Shown here: positions 1 through 5,051 of the stretch, in pieces
Layout: the number at the start of each line of letters is the position of its first letter
Position numbering within the stretch: position 1 is the stretch's first letter
Assembly: GCA_030689285.1 (NCBI GenBank)
Contig: JAUYJM010000062.1
Span: 1 to 9,747 of the forward strand
Length of the DNA stretch: 9,747 nt
From: a bacterium
Lineage (GTDB): Bacteria > Patescibacteriota > Minisyncoccia > Phycocordibacterales > GCA-002787175
Reading direction: 5' to 3'
The notes under the pieces: generated by a model
Told to the model about the DNA's origin: nothing
What the model saw: the letters and a program-made list of their open reading frames with translations, nothing else
Database searches by the model: none
Program-made: the position numbers and the translations under genes

Positions 1-137
1 AGTTTATCAAGTTCATAAAGTTGCAAGTTTATAAAGTAAGACCGATGCCGGATTTTAGAGGCTCGCTTTTCTTACTTGATGAACTTTATAACTTTTTACT
101 TTATAAACTGATTTCGCGTTTCGCGTGATGCGGCGGT
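1..137 (+). repeat. Palindromic repeat insertion in 16S helix 17 (copy A)
   Basis: An AT-rich imperfect palindrome at the window edge, just before recognisable 16S sequence (TTGATGTTACTTGAAGAATAAGG). The left arm (AAGTTCATAAAGTTGC...) is roughly complementary to the right arm (ACTTGATGAACTTTATAAC...), around a GC-richer centre at 40-75. Its position matches the V3/h17 loop of 16S, so it probably extends that helix. Positions 1-137 recur at 3485-3621 with four differences (88, 120, 123, 124). The left boundary is outside the window. Confidence 0.8.
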
Positions 138-547
138 TGATGTTACTTGAAGAATAAGGGGTTACTAAACTCGTGCCAGCAGTAGCGGTAATACGAGTGC
201 CCCGAGCGTTATCCGGAATTATTGGGCGTAAAGGGTGTGTAGGCGGCTTTGTTAGTCTTCTGTTAAATTCTTCGGCTTAACCGGAGTACGGCAGGGGAAA
301 CGGCAAAGCTAGAGGGTGCGAGAGGTGTACGGAACTCTAGGTGTAGGGGTGAAATCCGTTGATATCTAGGGGAACACCAAATGCGAAGGCAGTACACTGG
401 CGCAATCCTGACGCTGAGGCACGAAAGCCAGGGTATCGAAGCGGATTAGATACCCGCGTAGTCCTGGCCCTAAACGATGTTCATTAGCTATTCGGAGTAT
501 CGACCCTCTGAGTGGCGTAGCTAACGCGTTAAATGAACCGCCTGGGT

Positions 548-579
<32 letters not shown>

Positions 580-739
580 AGACGGGGACTTGCACAAGCG
601 GTGGATCATGTGGTTTAATTCGATGCTAAACGAACAACCTTACCATGGTTAGACATTCAACTGAACTCTGGCAGAAACGCCAGGGGCCTCACAAGGGCAG
701 TTGGACAGGTGCTGCATGGTCGTCGTCAGTTCGTGGTTT

Positions 740-1127
740 GAACATAATTCGGACCCTTCTCGAGAGATCGAGATGAAAAAATCAGCTCATAACGGGGGAA
801 CCCAAGACAGATAATGGTATAATTATAGGTATGGGTAATCCCGTGGGAAGTTTACTAATGCAAAATGTAAATATCAAAAATCAAAATGACAGTTAAAAAT
901 GCAAAATGAAAGAGAAAAGAAAAGTCTCTGGAATTTTAAAACTTTACATTATCATTTTACACTTTGATTTTTCAATTTTGATTTGGTATAACCCCGTAAC
1001 GACTCGATCCTAAATGGATCGGAGTTAAGAATAAATTTCTTAGCTAACACGCTGATCCCCTCCTCTGCCTATTGGCGGAAAGGGTGAAGGTATAGTCTGG
1101 TTTCTAAAGAAATTTAGAAAGTTTATG
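740..1127 (+). ncRNA. Group I intron in 16S rRNA (after E. coli ~1078), no ORF
   Basis: A self-splicing intron of 388 nt. The exons join as ...CGTGGTTT|GAATTGTTCCC..., matching E. coli ...GTGTTGT|GAAATGTTGGG. P1 pairs 735-742 with 748-755 and puts T739 in a U.G wobble, the classic 5' splice site; the intron ends in G1127 (omega-G). Visible core helices are P3 ATCAGC 781-786 / GCTGAT 1051-1056, P4 ACGGG 792-796 / CCCGT 840-844, P5 ACCC 800-803 / GGGT 833-836, P7 GACT 1001-1004 / AGTC 1094-1097 within an S-like GGTATAGTC, and P9 as a perfect 8-bp hairpin with a GAAA loop (1101-1120). Two extra small hairpins between P7 and P3 (GATCC/GGATC at 1006-1020, then one with a TTTCTT arm) suggest subgroup IA. 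A repeat fills the P6 loop. Confidence 0.92.
856..988 (+). repeat. AT-rich inverted repeat inside group I intron (P6 loop)
   Basis: A low-GC stretch with words such as ATCAAAAATCAAAATGACA on the left (~873-892) and CACTTTGATTTTTCAATTTTG on the right (~960-980), which are imperfect complements. It lies between the two strands of P6 (GGG 845-847 and CCCC 992-995), so it extends a peripheral loop without touching the catalytic core. The word pattern resembles dispersed ATCAAAAATCAAAATG-type repeats I associate with CPR genomes; only one copy is in this window. Confidence 0.65.
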
Positions 1128-1195
1128 GAATTGTTCCCTTAAGTGGGGAAACGAACGCAACCCTCGTTGCCTGTTACAAGTGTCAGGCGAGACCG

Positions 1196-1395
1196 CCCCG
1201 CACCAAACTCGGAGAGTTTGGTGGCGGAAATACGAAGCACGAAATCCGAAATTCTAAACAATATCTAAATTTAAATTAAGAAAATCTCAAACGGAGTTCC
1301 GTTTTGGGTTTATAATTTGTAGTTTTGGATTTGTTTCGAGTTTTGATATTCGGATTTCGAATTTCCCAAACCAACCCTGTTGGTTTGGTGCGGGG
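1196..1395 (+). repeat. Repeat-bearing insertion in 16S helix 40
   Basis: A 13-bp perfect outer stem (CCCCGCACCAAAC 1196-1208 / GTTTGGTGCGGGG 1383-1395) sits where E. coli h40 (~1160-1175) is, between GAGACCGC and GAGGAAGG. Inside are a left hairpin (CACCAAACTC/GAGTTTGGTG, 1201-1223), a central inverted repeat whose arms are CGAAATCCGAAATTC (~1240) and ATTCGGATTTCGAATTTC (~1348-1365), and a right hairpin (CCAAACCAAC/GTTGGTTTGG, 1366-1388). The centre resembles CGAAATCCGAATATCGAAAC-type dispersed repeats. No intron core is visible. It may be an intervening sequence cut out by RNase III, or simply a long helix extension. Confidence 0.8.
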
Positions 1396-1680
1396 AGGAA
1401 GGCGAGGATGACGCCAGATCAGCATGGCCCTCTGATACCATGGGCTACACACGTGATACAATGCCGACTACAACGCGTTTTCGCGACGGGGCAACCCTGA
1501 GCTAATCGTAATAAAAGTCGGCCCAGTTCGGATTGAGGTCTGCAACTCGACCTCATGAAGTTGGAATCGCTAGTAATCGCGGAACAGCTTGCCGCGGTGA
1601 ATACGTTCTCAAGTCTTGTCCTCGGGTCGCCATGCGATCGAGTACGCTAGTTGGTGCTCCAATCGTAATTTTTGGGTAAG

Positions 1681-1730
1681 AAAAAAGGCCGTTTATCTCG
1701 GCCTTAGATACTAACACTTTGAAGTGTTAG
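1681..1730 (-). terminator. Rho-independent terminator of the antisense cassette
   Basis: On the minus strand AAGGCCG-loop-CGGCCTT (1705-1685) runs into a T-tract (opposite the A-run at 1681-1686). A second perfect 9-bp hairpin (CTAACACTT/AAGTGTTAG, 1711-1730) overlaps the stop codon just before it. The plus strand has no T-run after the stem, so the signal should stop antisense RNA while letting 16S transcription through. Confidence 0.85.
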
Positions 1731-1921
1731 TTAAGCTGTAGGAGGTTGTCAGTTCGCCTCCATAGGCTAATGGAACATTCTTCGGGGTCGGTTTCTGGAA
1801 AATGATCTCTTATTGTTTTGAGCAGATTTCCTACCGAGATCTGGCCATTTTGTTCAATGAGATTATCCTGCGTTGTTATTTGTTGCTCGCCGTAGTGAAT
1901 TGTCAGATTGATTTGGTTCAT
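1727..1921 (-). CDS. Small 64-aa protein encoded antisense inside the 16S insertion
   Basis: A 64-residue protein beginning MNQINLTIHYGEQQ and ending TDNLLQLN. A longer in-frame start at 1972 is unlikely because those codons overlap the -35 and -10 elements; the ATG at 1921 follows the predicted transcription start by ~16 nt with only a weak AGAAAG before it. The sequence alternates beta-like segments (residues 2-9, 26-30, 50-54) with an amphipathic stretch (NLLKTIRDHF, 32-41). It has no cysteine cluster, signal peptide or membrane segment, and no homing-endonuclease motif. I do not recognise the family. Its own promoter, terminator and stem make a self-contained cassette, so expression is likely. 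A role in intron maintenance, in regulating 16S maturation, or as a passenger gene are all possible and unproven. Confidence 0.7.
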   Translation of the reverse strand: MNQINLTIHYGEQQITTQDNLIEQNGQISVGNLLKTIRDHFPETDPEECSISLWRRTDNLLQLN

Positions 1922-1943
1922 AGCAGATATCTTTCTAGACCAG

Positions 1944-1972
1944 ATTATACTTCTCGGGTAGGTTGATGTCAA
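1944..1972 (-). promoter_or_regulatory. Consensus sigma-70-type promoter for antisense intron gene
   Basis: Read on the minus strand: TTGACA (1972-1967), exactly 17 nt, TATAAT (1949-1944), both perfect consensus hexamers. The start of transcription is expected near 1937, about 16 nt before the ATG at 1921. It drives transcription against the 16S precursor. Confidence 0.88.
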
Positions 1973-2259
1973 TCATTTAGCATTGACCCCAAAAATTACG
2001 ATTGGAAAATCCAACCAAGACAATTCACAGTGTCTTGAAGCGAAATACTAGTCCGTTTCCGCGAGGAAGCGCGATGAAGGGGTAAAGTAGCATTTCTTAG
2101 CTTGAATGCCAGTCATGGCGCATACCAGAGGTCATCCTGCGAGTACATGGAGAAACCTACTGTGTTACAAAAACTGTTATGCGTATCGTGGCATCGAGAT
2201 GAGAAAAAACAGTGTATTCGGTTACCGTGGGAGATCTTGCATTTTCCTCGTTGTGTTGT

Positions 2260-2267
2260 ACACACCG
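2260..2267 (+). other. 16S micro-exon (ACACACCG) between two insertions
   Basis: TTGTACACACCG at 2256-2267 is an exact match to universal 16S positions ~1390-1401 and lies alone between two large insertions. The first exon supplies up to TTGT and the last from ACCGCCCGTC, so only ACAC must come from here; sliding boundaries make the exon 4 to 12 nt. The upstream CTCGTTGTGT (2247-2256) can pair with ACACACCGAG (2260-2269) with one mismatch, which could hold the micro-exon in place during processing. Confidence 0.75.
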
Positions 2268-2284
2268 AGAAGTTGTGTCAGTAA

Positions 2285-2293
2285 TGATATAAT
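2285..2293 (+). promoter_or_regulatory. Possible extended -10 promoter for the endonuclease gene
   Basis: TGATATAAT fits an extended -10 (TGnTATAAT) with no good -35. Transcription would start near 2300, exactly at the ATG, giving a leaderless mRNA. No ribosome binding site precedes the gene. Confidence 0.4.
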
Positions 2294-2299
2294 TATGAT

Positions 2300-2878
2300 A
2301 TGCAAGAAGTCAGCAGAGTTCATAGTACCAAAAGGAAAGATGCTCGGTTTAACTCCAAGCTAGAACTTCCTATTGGGAAGGGACAAATTCAAAGGAAAAA
2401 GTTAGATCCTCAATATGTCGCGGGATTTATTGATGGAGAAGGATCTTTTTCGATCAGTATTGGGCGTCACAAGACATTGCGCCGAGGTTTTGAAATCCGT
2501 CCGGAATTTGAAATAGAATTACGAAAGGATGATCAAGAAATTTTGGAGCGTCTACTTGTTACTATTGGAATCGGAAAAATTTATGATTGCTCGTATGAGC
2601 GATATGGATGGTACCCACATGCTAAGTATAAAATTACGAGCATTTGGGACTTGAAAGAGTATTTATTTCCTTTTCTAGATAAAAATCCATTACAAGCGAA
2701 AAAGAAAAAATCCTATCTGCTTTTTAGACAAATAGTTCTGATGGTTTGTGTCAAAAAACATTTGTCTGACGAGGGATTTAATAAAATTGTAAAACTTCGC
2801 GACGAGCTCCGTGCTCTAGGGAAGAAAGCTAAAACTTATCATGGCAAGGTAAGTGAATTCGATAAAAAAATCGAATAA
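2300..2878 (+). CDS. LAGLIDADG homing endonuclease, single-motif
   Basis: A 192-aa DNA endonuclease that would cut intron-less 16S genes so that its own DNA is copied in. The LAGLIDADG helix is YVAGFIDGEGSFSIS at residues 39-53, with D45 and E47 as likely metal-binding acids. The family-typical downstream pattern follows: PEFEIELRKDDQEILERL (68-85), an IGIGKIYD segment (89-96), then WDLKEYLFPFLDKNPL (116-131) and KKKSYLLF. A second motif is absent, so it should act as a homodimer like I-CreI. The first ~35 residues are basic and unlike the core. The gene lies fully inside the insertion. An RNA-splicing maturase role is known for some relatives and cannot be excluded. Confidence 0.9.
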   Translation: MQEVSRVHSTKRKDARFNSKLELPIGKGQIQRKKLDPQYVAGFIDGEGSFSISIGRHKTLRRGFEIRPEFEIELRKDDQEILERLLVTIGIGKIYDCSYERYGWYPHAKYKITSIWDLKEYLFPFLDKNPLQAKKKKSYLLFRQIVLMVCVKKHLSDEGFNKIVKLRDELRALGKKAKTYHGKVSEFDKKIE

Positions 2879-3004
2879 GCAACCTTTGGAAAACGCGAGG
2901 GTGCGGGAAAACCGCTTGCCCCGTGTTGAAGAGAATTATAATGGTAACATTATAAAACATCAAATACCGCCCGTCACGCCAAGGAAGTTGGGAATACCCG
3001 AAGT

Positions 3005-3147
3005 CCCTCCACTTTGCGCGAAAGTCGCAAAGTAAGTTTATAAAGTAAAAAGTTCATAAAGTTCATCAAGTCGGAATCCGACTTTATGAACTTGATAACT
3101 TGACAAACTTTAAACTCACTTTGTTCGCTTGCGAACAAAGTGGAGGG
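3005..3147 (+). repeat. Palindromic repeat insertion in 16S helix 44 (copy B)
   Basis: A perfect 12-bp outer stem (CCCTCCACTTTG 3005-3016 / CAAAGTGGAGGG 3136-3147) continues h44 at V9. Inside are a left hairpin (ACTTTGCG/CGCAAAGT, 3011-3033), an AT-rich palindrome (3034-3116; AAGTTCATAAAGTTCATC against GAACTTGATAAC) and a right hairpin (CACTTTGTTCGC/GCGAACAAAGTG, 3117-3142). The left arm of the palindrome is nearly the reverse complement of the right arm of copy A, so A and B are one family. Flanking GCCGACGG...GGCGAAGTCG is normal 16S. Confidence 0.8.
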
Positions 3148-3252
3148 CCGACGGTAAGCTCAATGACAGGGGCGAAGTCGTAACAAGGCACGGGTAGCGG
3201 AAGCTGCTCGTGGAATATTTCAAGTGAACAATGTTGTGCTTCGCACAAAGTG

Positions 3253-3348
3253 CGACACCAATAACGAATACGTTCAAATTACGCTAATAAAAAGATAAAA
3301 GGAAATCTTTTATTCGTGTCATTCGCGTCAATTCGTGGATTGGTGTCG
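3253..3348 (+). repeat. Inverted repeat in the spacer just after 16S
   Basis: CGACACCAAT (3253-3262) is the reverse complement of 3339-3348. Between them are partly complementary ATTCGTGTCATTCGCGTC-like words (from 3312), resembling a widespread ATTCGTG...ATTCGTGG dispersed repeat. Two smaller hairpins adjoin it (TCGCAC/GTGCGA at 3241-3254; GTCGTG/CACGAC from 3345). Stems next to the 16S end could serve as processing sites, but this is inference. Confidence 0.6.
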
Positions 3349-3457
3349 TGTTTCGCGCGGAGCACGACTGAACGAGTCGATATTGTGCATCTCGATCGAG
3401 TGTGCAATGGTTGCGATCCAAACCTAAAATGGAACTGACAGACCGGAAAGACGGCAC

Positions 3458-3620
3458 CCGCCGTATCACAGGGAATGTGATTTAAGTTTATCAAGTTCAT
3501 AAAGTTGCAAGTTTATAAAGTAAGACCGATGCCGGATTTTAGAGGCTCGCTTTTCTTACTTGATGAACTTTTTAACTTTTTACTTTATAAACTGATTTCG
3601 CGTCTCATGTGATGCGGCGG
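3458..3620 (+). repeat. Spacer copy of the h17 palindromic element (copy C)
   Basis: Positions 3485-3621 match 1-137 with four differences. Here both ends are visible: CCGCCGTATCACA (3458-3470) pairs with TGTGATGCGGCGG (3608-3620), and ATCACA/TGTGAT (3465-3481) forms a small left hairpin. The shared GATGCGGCGGT indicates that the repeat unit includes these GC-rich ends, not only the AT-rich core. The copy lies between the 16S end and the terminator. Confidence 0.85.
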
Positions 3621-3720
3621 TAAGGAACGGAACAAAATAAAGGACAGAAGGTAAAAGAAATTTCAAATTTCTAATTGTCTAATTCACCTAGATGAAGAAG
3701 ACAAAGAAGGGTCAAAAAAA

Positions 3721-3747
3721 ACGGCTAAATATATTTAGCCGTTTTTT
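3721..3747 (+). terminator. Rho-independent terminator ending the 16S transcript
   Basis: A perfect 22-nt palindrome (ACGGCTAAATA/TATTTAGCCGT, 3721-3742) is followed by a T-run (3742-3747) and preceded by an A-run (3714-3721), so it can work in both directions. It separates 16S from the tRNA gene. The 3226-3720 spacer has no protein gene I can support. Confidence 0.9.
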
Positions 3748-3748
3748 G

Positions 3749-3777
3749 TTGCTACAACCTATTATTTTTGTTATATT
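3749..3777 (+). promoter_or_regulatory. Probable promoter for tRNA-Ile
   Basis: TTGCTA (3749-3754), 17 nt, TATATT (3772-3777). The expected start near 3784 is 8 nt before the tRNA. A separate promoter makes sense because a strong terminator ends just upstream. Confidence 0.55.
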
Positions 3778-3791
3778 TTCAGAGTATTTTA

Positions 3792-3868
3792 GCGCGTGTA
3801 GCTCAGGTGGTTAGAGCACTCCACTGATAATGGAGAGGTCCCAAGTTCGAGTCTTGGCACGCGCACCA
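3792..3868 (+). tRNA. tRNA-Ile (GAU) with encoded CCA
   Basis: A 77-nt cloverleaf. Acceptor stem GCGCGTG (3792-3798) / CACGCGC (3858-3864) is fully paired; the D-arm is GCTC...GAGC, the anticodon stem CTCCA/TGGAG with loop CTGATAA (anticodon GAT), and the T-arm CCAAG-TTCGAGT-CTTGG. The discriminator A is followed by genomic CCA. tRNA-Ile(GAU) is the usual 16S-23S spacer tRNA in bacteria, but no 23S follows here. Confidence 0.97.
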
Positions 3869-3917
3869 AAATTTTTTCGTATGCCGTATGCTTTGAATTC
3901 ATTGCTACGAAACCTCG

Positions 3918-3958
3918 GCTAGCTCCGTTATAGAAGCCATGCTTCTAACGGAGCTAGC
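3918..3958. repeat. Large GC-rich hairpin downstream of tRNA-Ile
   Basis: GCTAGCTCCGTTA (3918-3930) pairs with TAACGGAGCTAGC (3946-3958), and the stem continues with GAAGC/GCTTC around a CAT loop after a 2-nt bulge. No T-run follows directly, so it is not a standard terminator; it may be a tRNA 3' processing or stabilising element, or a lone repeat. The rest of 3869-4077 shows nothing else I can name. Confidence 0.7.
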
Positions 3959-4077
3959 ACTCAAAGTCTTTTAGAATCTCCCAAGGTAGCCACCCGCACC
4001 AAAACAAGCTTGGCGCTATGGGAATAGGATGAAGTGAGCAATTCTTCGTGAGGTGTGGATACTTACTCCACTTTATA

Positions 4078-4106
4078 TTGACAAACTCAATATAGTTTGC
4101 TATAAT
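4078..4106 (+). promoter_or_regulatory. Consensus sigma-70-type promoter before the CSD-like gene
   Basis: TTGACA (4078-4083), 17 nt, TATAAT (4101-4106), both perfect. Transcription should start near 4113, leaving a leader of about 90 nt before the ATG at 4205. Confidence 0.88.
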
Positions 4107-4204
4107 TAAAAGAGATAGGGAATTTGGGGTGCTGTGCCGCAATGGCGGTTTCGGTATTGAAAATTGCCCATTTTCTCGTAAAAAATTCGTTGAAAGGCAA
4201 AAAA

Positions 4205-4969
4205 ATGAAGAGATTCGTATATGATCGCAGGAATGTTCTGTTCGGGAGAGTGACGAAGTTTTTTCCCGGCGGAAAATTCGGCTTTATCTCCGTCGACGGA
4301 TGTGACAAGGATTTCTGGTTCGCAATGAGCCGAGGGGTTGAAATACACCCCGGGGAAAACGGTCCGGAATTTGACTTTGAATTCCCACTCATGTCTTGGC
4401 CGAAGGTCGGCACAAAAGTCGTCCTCGTTCGAAACCTCAAGTCCCCCGACAGGCCCCAGGCCTTCGTTTGGGGGCTGGCCTACTTTTACGAGAAGGCCGA
4501 GCAAGAGATGGAGCGAAAAGAAAATGAATTCCGAAGACGGGAAACCGCCCGTCGAGAACTTCTCCGAAGGAGTTTCTCCATTCTGGAAACCCGGTACAAC
4601 TCTCAAGGTGGAGAATTTCTCGGTCAGGACATTGTCCAGACCGGCACGGCGGAGCAGTTTTGTCACTGGTATCCCGATGATACCGAGCCACTGGTAAAAT
4701 CCAACAGGCAGGGAATGTGCTTTGGGCGGGTCTTTGTGGAGCACTGCGGAGACCATTACGTGGAAGTTCCGGACCCCCGACGTCTTCTGCGCCCGCAAAA
4801 GATGGAGATTGTTGCTGTAGGGGAGTCTCTGGCCCCCGAGCCGGTGGAAATCAAGACCGTTACTACAGCCACGAACGGTCAAGTAAGCGCTGAAGAACTG
4901 GCCGGACTTGGCAAAAGCCAAGTTGACAAGTTCAGAAAGCGCTACGCCCGCACCAATGCCATGGTCTAA
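4205..4969 (+). CDS. Cold-shock-domain-like protein with C-terminal extension
   Basis: A 254-aa protein. The N-terminal ~75 residues resemble a cold-shock domain: FGRVTKFFPGGKFGFISVDG (residues 13-32) matches the G-x-V-K-F-F...KGFGFI pattern with an RNP1-like KFGFISV, and DFWFAM replaces the RNP2-like DVFVH. Such OB folds bind single-stranded RNA or DNA. A charged Glu/Arg-rich helix follows (EKAEQEMERKENEFRRRE, ~95-112), probably coiled, then an unrecognised C-terminal half with two cysteines, HW and HCGDHY residues. The start at 4205 fits the domain and has GAAAGG 8 nt upstream; earlier in-frame TTG 4124 and ATG 4142 would add an unrelated hydrophobic stretch. It is monocistronic between its promoter and a terminator. 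The long leader is reminiscent of cold-shock genes. The assignment is distant and could be another OB-fold family. Confidence 0.75.
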   Translation: MKRFVYDRRNVLFGRVTKFFPGGKFGFISVDGCDKDFWFAMSRGVEIHPGENGPEFDFEFPLMSWPKVGTKVVLVRNLKSPDRPQAFVWGLAYFYEKAEQEMERKENEFRRRETARRELLRRSFSILETRYNSQGGEFLGQDIVQTGTAEQFCHWYPDDTEPLVKSNRQGMCFGRVFVEHCGDHYVEVPDPRRLLRPQKMEIVAVGESLAPEPVEIKTVTTATNGQVSAEELAGLGKSQVDKFRKRYARTNAMV

Positions 4970-4987
4970 AGGGCAGGTAAATTCAAG

Positions 4988-5024
4988 CACCCCGATTCGC
5001 AAAGCGAGTCGGGGTGTTCTTCTT
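4988..5024 (+). terminator. Rho-independent terminator of the CSD-like gene
   Basis: A 13-bp stem CACCCCGATTCGC (4988-5000) / GCGAGTCGGGGTG (5004-5016) with loop AAA and one G.U pair, followed by TTCTTCTT. It lies 19 nt after the stop codon. Confidence 0.85.
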
Positions 5025-5051
5025 CAGTATTCTAAATCATGTTTTTCCAAT

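Larger units (their letters stand above)
1659..2005. repeat. 18-bp perfect inverted repeat enclosing an antisense gene cassette
   Basis: CCAATCGTAATTTTTGGG (1659-1676) is the exact reverse complement of 1988-2005. The 311-nt loop holds promoter, gene and terminator, all on the minus strand. In the 16S precursor RNA the arms would form a stable stem that presents the cassette as a loop, so it need not disturb folding of the surrounding insertion. Confidence 0.9.
1620..2259 (+). other. Unclassified intron-like insertion at 16S position ~1393
   Basis: This 640-nt insertion interrupts the universally conserved CTTGTACACACCGCCCGTC: exon ...AAGTCTTGT ends at 1619 and ACACACC resumes at 2260. Because TTGT occurs at both ends, the boundary can slide by 4 nt. 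I could not assemble a complete group I core: no GACT/AGTC P7 pair was found outside the antisense cassette, and no slide position gives both a 5'-exon U and a terminal G. No group II domain V is visible. Partial structure: GTTGG 1650-1654 pairs with CCAAC 2011-2015, next to the 18-bp cassette stem and a following hairpin CAAGAC/GTCTTG (~2015-2036), loosely like P4-P5-P6. It is likely spliced or excised, because the decoding site would otherwise be broken. Confidence 0.7.
2268..2969 (+). mobile_element. LAGLIDADG-bearing intron-like insertion at 16S position ~1398-1401
   Basis: A 702-nt insertion between ACACACCG and CCCGTCACGCC. ACCG is present at both ends, so it may equally be 2264-2965. 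Most of it is the endonuclease gene; only ~32 nt before and ~90 nt after are left for RNA structure, too little for a full group I core unless the ORF overlaps it. The ends can pair (TAATG and ATAATT on the left, AATTAT and CATTA on the right). No P, Q, R or S elements are convincing, although TGCGGGAAAACCGC (~2906-2919) looks P-like. Archaeal-type rRNA introns have this compact layout, but no clear bulge-helix-bulge was found. Confidence 0.75.

Noticed and set aside
1922..1972. Longer start (81 aa) for the antisense intron gene
   Set aside because: The extra codons coincide with the -35 and -10 of the perfect promoter, so they would not be transcribed.
2041..2054. AAATACTAGTCCG as a group I S element for the 1620-2259 insertion
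   Set aside because: No partner GACT strand exists outside the cassette, so P7 cannot form.
2102..2363. Plus-strand ORFs (60 and 85 aa) across the micro-exon region
   Set aside because: They run across structured insertion sequence and the conserved TTGTACACACCG, overlap the real endonuclease start, and show no recognisable domain.
3681..3690. AATTCACCTA as a displaced anti-Shine-Dalgarno exon
   Set aside because: Only CACCT matches, the expected CCTCC is absent, and no splice signals link it to the 16S tail.
3984..4003. GCCACCCGCACCA resembling a tRNA 3' end
   Set aside because: No T-arm, anticodon arm or matching acceptor stem upstream.
4106..5002. 298-aa minus-strand ORF opposite the CSD-like gene
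   Set aside because: Shadow frame: the plus strand has the perfect promoter, terminator and CSD-like domain, and the minus product has no recognisable motif.
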